Part shown: positions 62,556-64,000 of the stretch, piece by piece
How positions within the stretch are numbered: the first letter of the stretch is position 1
Layout of the letters: every line of letters starts with the position of its first letter
Position numbers and translations under genes: made by a program
The notes under the pieces: generated by a model
Databases searched by the model: none
What the model saw: the letters and a program-made list of their open reading frames with translations, nothing else
Told to the model about the DNA's origin: nothing
NCBI RefSeq assembly: GCF_002295115.1
Contig: NZ_NSFV01000001.1
Location: 496,001 to 560,000 of the forward strand
Direction: 5' to 3'
Source of the DNA: Mesorhizobium sp. WSM4311
GTDB lineage: Bacteria; Pseudomonadota; Alphaproteobacteria; Rhizobiales; Rhizobiaceae
DNA length: 64,000 nt

Positions 62556-63551
62556 TCAGCTGTTTGCGGCCGGCGCTTTTGCCTGCGGCTGCTTTTTACG
62601 CCGCCAGTTGCTGATCTCCCACCTTTTGTGGAACCACATCCACTGGCCGGGATCCTCGCGCACCCAGCGCTCGACCACGTCGTTCAGCATCTGGGTGGTG
62701 GCGTGAACGTCGACGCTGCCGTCGGCGGTGCGCGGCAGGACCAGTCTGTCCTCGATCTCGAGGCGGAAGCGGTTGCCTGGCAATCTGATGCAACGCGCCG
62801 GATAGACGTCGCAGTCATAGTGACGGGCAAGCGTGCCGAGCACACGGTTGCTCTGGCAGGGGCGGCCGAAGAAGGTCGTGTCCAGGCCGTTGGAGAATTT
62901 CTGGTCGACAAGGACGCCGATATTGCCGCCGTTTTCCAGCACCCCGGCCAATGCGAAGGAGGCGCCGGCCATCGACGGCAGCAGCGCGCCCATGGTCGAG
63001 CGCCGCGTCGAGAGGATGTAGTCGGCAAGGTAGGGGTTGTTGGGCGGGCGAAACAGGGCCGTGATATTCATGCCGAAGGTCGCCGCCGCCACCGGCAGCA
63101 GCTCGAAATTGCCGAGATGGCCGGTGAAGACGATGTGCGGTTGCTTCTCCGCGGCGATCTCGACGAAATGCTCTATTCCCTTGACCTCGACGCGGCCGGG
63201 CGTGCTGGCGGCCGGGTCATAGTCGAACAGGGCGTCGAGGAAGATGTATTCGGCGGCAAGGCGGGCCATGTTGCCCCACATGTCGGAGGCAATAGCCTGG
63301 ATTTCGTCCTCGCTCTTTTCCGGATAGGCCTTGCGCAGATTGTCGATGGCGACCCGGTGGCGTCCGACCCTGGGACCAATGAAGCGCGCGACGCGGTCGG
63401 CGAAATTCAGCGCGCTGTCGACCGGCAGCAGGCGCAGCACCGAAATGATGATCATCGCCGCACGTGCGACCAGCCAGTAGTTCAGCTGGCGCAGCTGCCT
63501 GCCATAGCGAAACCTGAGATCGCGGCGAAACTTCTTGAGCACCGAAGTCAA
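62556..63551 (-). CDS. lpxXL: Lipid A very-long-chain fatty acid acyltransferase
   Basis: A 331-residue LpxL/HtrB-type acyltransferase. The catalytic His-Asn-x-Glu equivalent is visible in FTGHLGNFELLP, then ALFRPPNNPYL and GVLVDQKFSNG. It follows directly the zinc-binding alcohol dehydrogenase gene, exactly as in the rhizobial acpXL-fabZ-fabF-fabF-adh-lpxXL cluster that adds the 27-hydroxyoctacosanoyl chain to lipid A. The start is TTG (or GTG 9 bases later) with TGAGG formed at the upstream stop codon, indicating translational coupling. Confidence 0.9.
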   Translation of the reverse strand: MTSVLKKFRRDLRFRYGRQLRQLNYWLVARAAMIIISVLRLLPVDSALNFADRVARFIGPRVGRHRVAIDNLRKAYPEKSEDEIQAIASDMWGNMARLAAEYIFLDALFDYDPAASTPGRVEVKGIEHFVEIAAEKQPHIVFTGHLGNFELLPVAAATFGMNITALFRPPNNPYLADYILSTRRSTMGALLPSMAGASFALAGVLENGGNIGVLVDQKFSNGLDTTFFGRPCQSNRVLGTLARHYDCDVYPARCIRLPGNRFRLEIEDRLVLPRTADGSVDVHATTQMLNDVVERWVREDPGQWMWFHKRWEISNWRRKKQPQAKAPAANS

Positions 63552-63555
63552 GGCC

Positions 63556-64000
63556 TCAGGCGACGCGCAGGATGATCTTGCCGAAGACGTCGCGGCCTTC
63601 CATGCGCTTCAGCGCTGCGTCGATATCGTCGAAGCCGACTTCGGTGTCGATGACCGGCGCGACCTGTCCCGCCGCCATTTTCTGCATGGCGTTGGCCATG
63701 TTCTCCATGCGGCAGCCGAAGGAGCCGAGCAGCTTCAATTGCTGCTGGAAGAGCTGCATCAGGTTGATCTGCGTCGAAACGCCCGAGGTCGAGCCGCAGG
63801 TCACCAGGCGGCCGCCGCGCTTCAGGCACAGCATCGAACCGGCAAAGGTGTCGGCGCCGACATGTTCGAAGACGACATCGACGCCCTTCTTCTTGGTCAG
63901 CTTGCGCACGACGCCTTCGAAGCGGTCTTCGCGGTAGTTGATGACCTGGTCGGCGCCGAGCGCCTTGGCCTTGTCGATCTTGTCGTTGGAACCGACCGTG
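63556..64000 (-). CDS. Zinc-binding alcohol dehydrogenase of the acpXL-lpxXL cluster (5' end outside the window)
   Basis: The visible C-terminal part, about 147 residues, starts TVGSNDKIDKAKALGADQVI and runs through KKKGVDVVFEHVGADTFAGS, GGRLVTCGSTSG and GKIILRVA, a medium-chain dehydrogenase NAD-binding half. In rhizobia this gene lies just before lpxXL and belongs to very-long-chain fatty acid synthesis for lipid A. The start is beyond the right edge. Confidence 0.88.
   Translation of the reverse strand, partial: TVGSNDKIDKAKALGADQVINYREDRFEGVVRKLTKKKGVDVVFEHVGADTFAGSMLCLKRGGRLVTCGSTSGVSTQINLMQLFQQQLKLLGSFGCRMENMANAMQKMAAGQVAPVIDTEVGFDDIDAALKRMEGRDVFGKIILRVA

Overview
The window looks like chromosomal DNA of a Rhizobiales alphaproteobacterium, most likely Mesorhizobium or a close relative. 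The grounds are high GC with strongly GC-rich third codon positions, a very-long-chain lipid A acyltransferase (lpxXL) preceded by the alcohol-dehydrogenase-like gene of the acpXL cluster, rhizobial palindromic intergenic repeats, small YjiS/DUF1127-like proteins, and close-packed ATGA-coupled operons. No rRNA, tRNA, CRISPR array or insertion-sequence transposase was seen. Layout: (1) 1-4083: the end of a DUF1194 protein, a NitT/TauT-type ABC importer (binding protein, permease, ATPase) and a convergent GbdR/GlxA-type AraC regulator. (2) 4286-7553: three small proteins, two of them 61-residue paralogues, a LysR regulator and an HSL-type hydrolase. (3) 7736-19475: the most distinctive region. 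It encodes a full corrinoid-dependent methyl-transfer route: an ASKHA/2Fe-2S corrinoid activator, a methyl-THF:corrinoid methyltransferase, MetF, a MetV-type zinc/cysteine protein, a 'virulence factor' family protein (PF13769-like), a DUF1638 protein, a corrinoid-binding protein and a non-pyrrolysine MttB-family methyltransferase, followed by a QueG-like Fe-S protein. (4) 20357-28667: dienelactone hydrolase, an ECF sigma factor with a membrane vWA protein, betaine-homocysteine methyltransferase, an XRE regulator divergent from a desaturase, and a PhnD-like protein. (5) 28632-34762: a second MttB homologue, a DUF559 nuclease, a dimethylglycine dehydrogenase-like flavoprotein and a DddP-like M24 protein, all on the minus strand. 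(6) 35033-46363: phospholipase D-like protein, MFS fragment and intact MFS gene, S9 peptidase, class III aminotransferase, and valine-catabolism genes (mmsB, acyl-CoA dehydrogenase) split by a four-helix-bundle gene lying between inverted GTAGGCA repeats. (7) 46506-51596: a DddQ/DddL-like cupin overlapping cobQ, a VOC protein with an AraC regulator, a TSUP transporter and a TerB-like protein. (8) 51611-58177: a peptide-type ABC importer with an ArgE/DapE deacylase. (9) 58398-64000: L,D-transpeptidase, ATP-grasp protein, flavin oxidoreductase, methyltransferase, lpxXL and the start-truncated alcohol dehydrogenase. How the genes may work together (inference): MttB moves a methyl group from a quaternary amine, plausibly glycine betaine, onto the corrinoid protein, and MtgA-like protein passes it to tetrahydrofolate. 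MetF/MetV would oxidise methyl-THF to methylene-THF, and the ASKHA protein would re-reduce inactive corrinoid. The dimethylglycine dehydrogenase would continue betaine demethylation, Bmt offers an alternative betaine demethylation, and CobQ supports cobamide supply. Two DMSP-lyase-type proteins widen the likely substrate range to DMSP or similar onium compounds. Shared palindromes suggest that a GbdR-like regulator and a methionine-cycle repressor control parts of this network.
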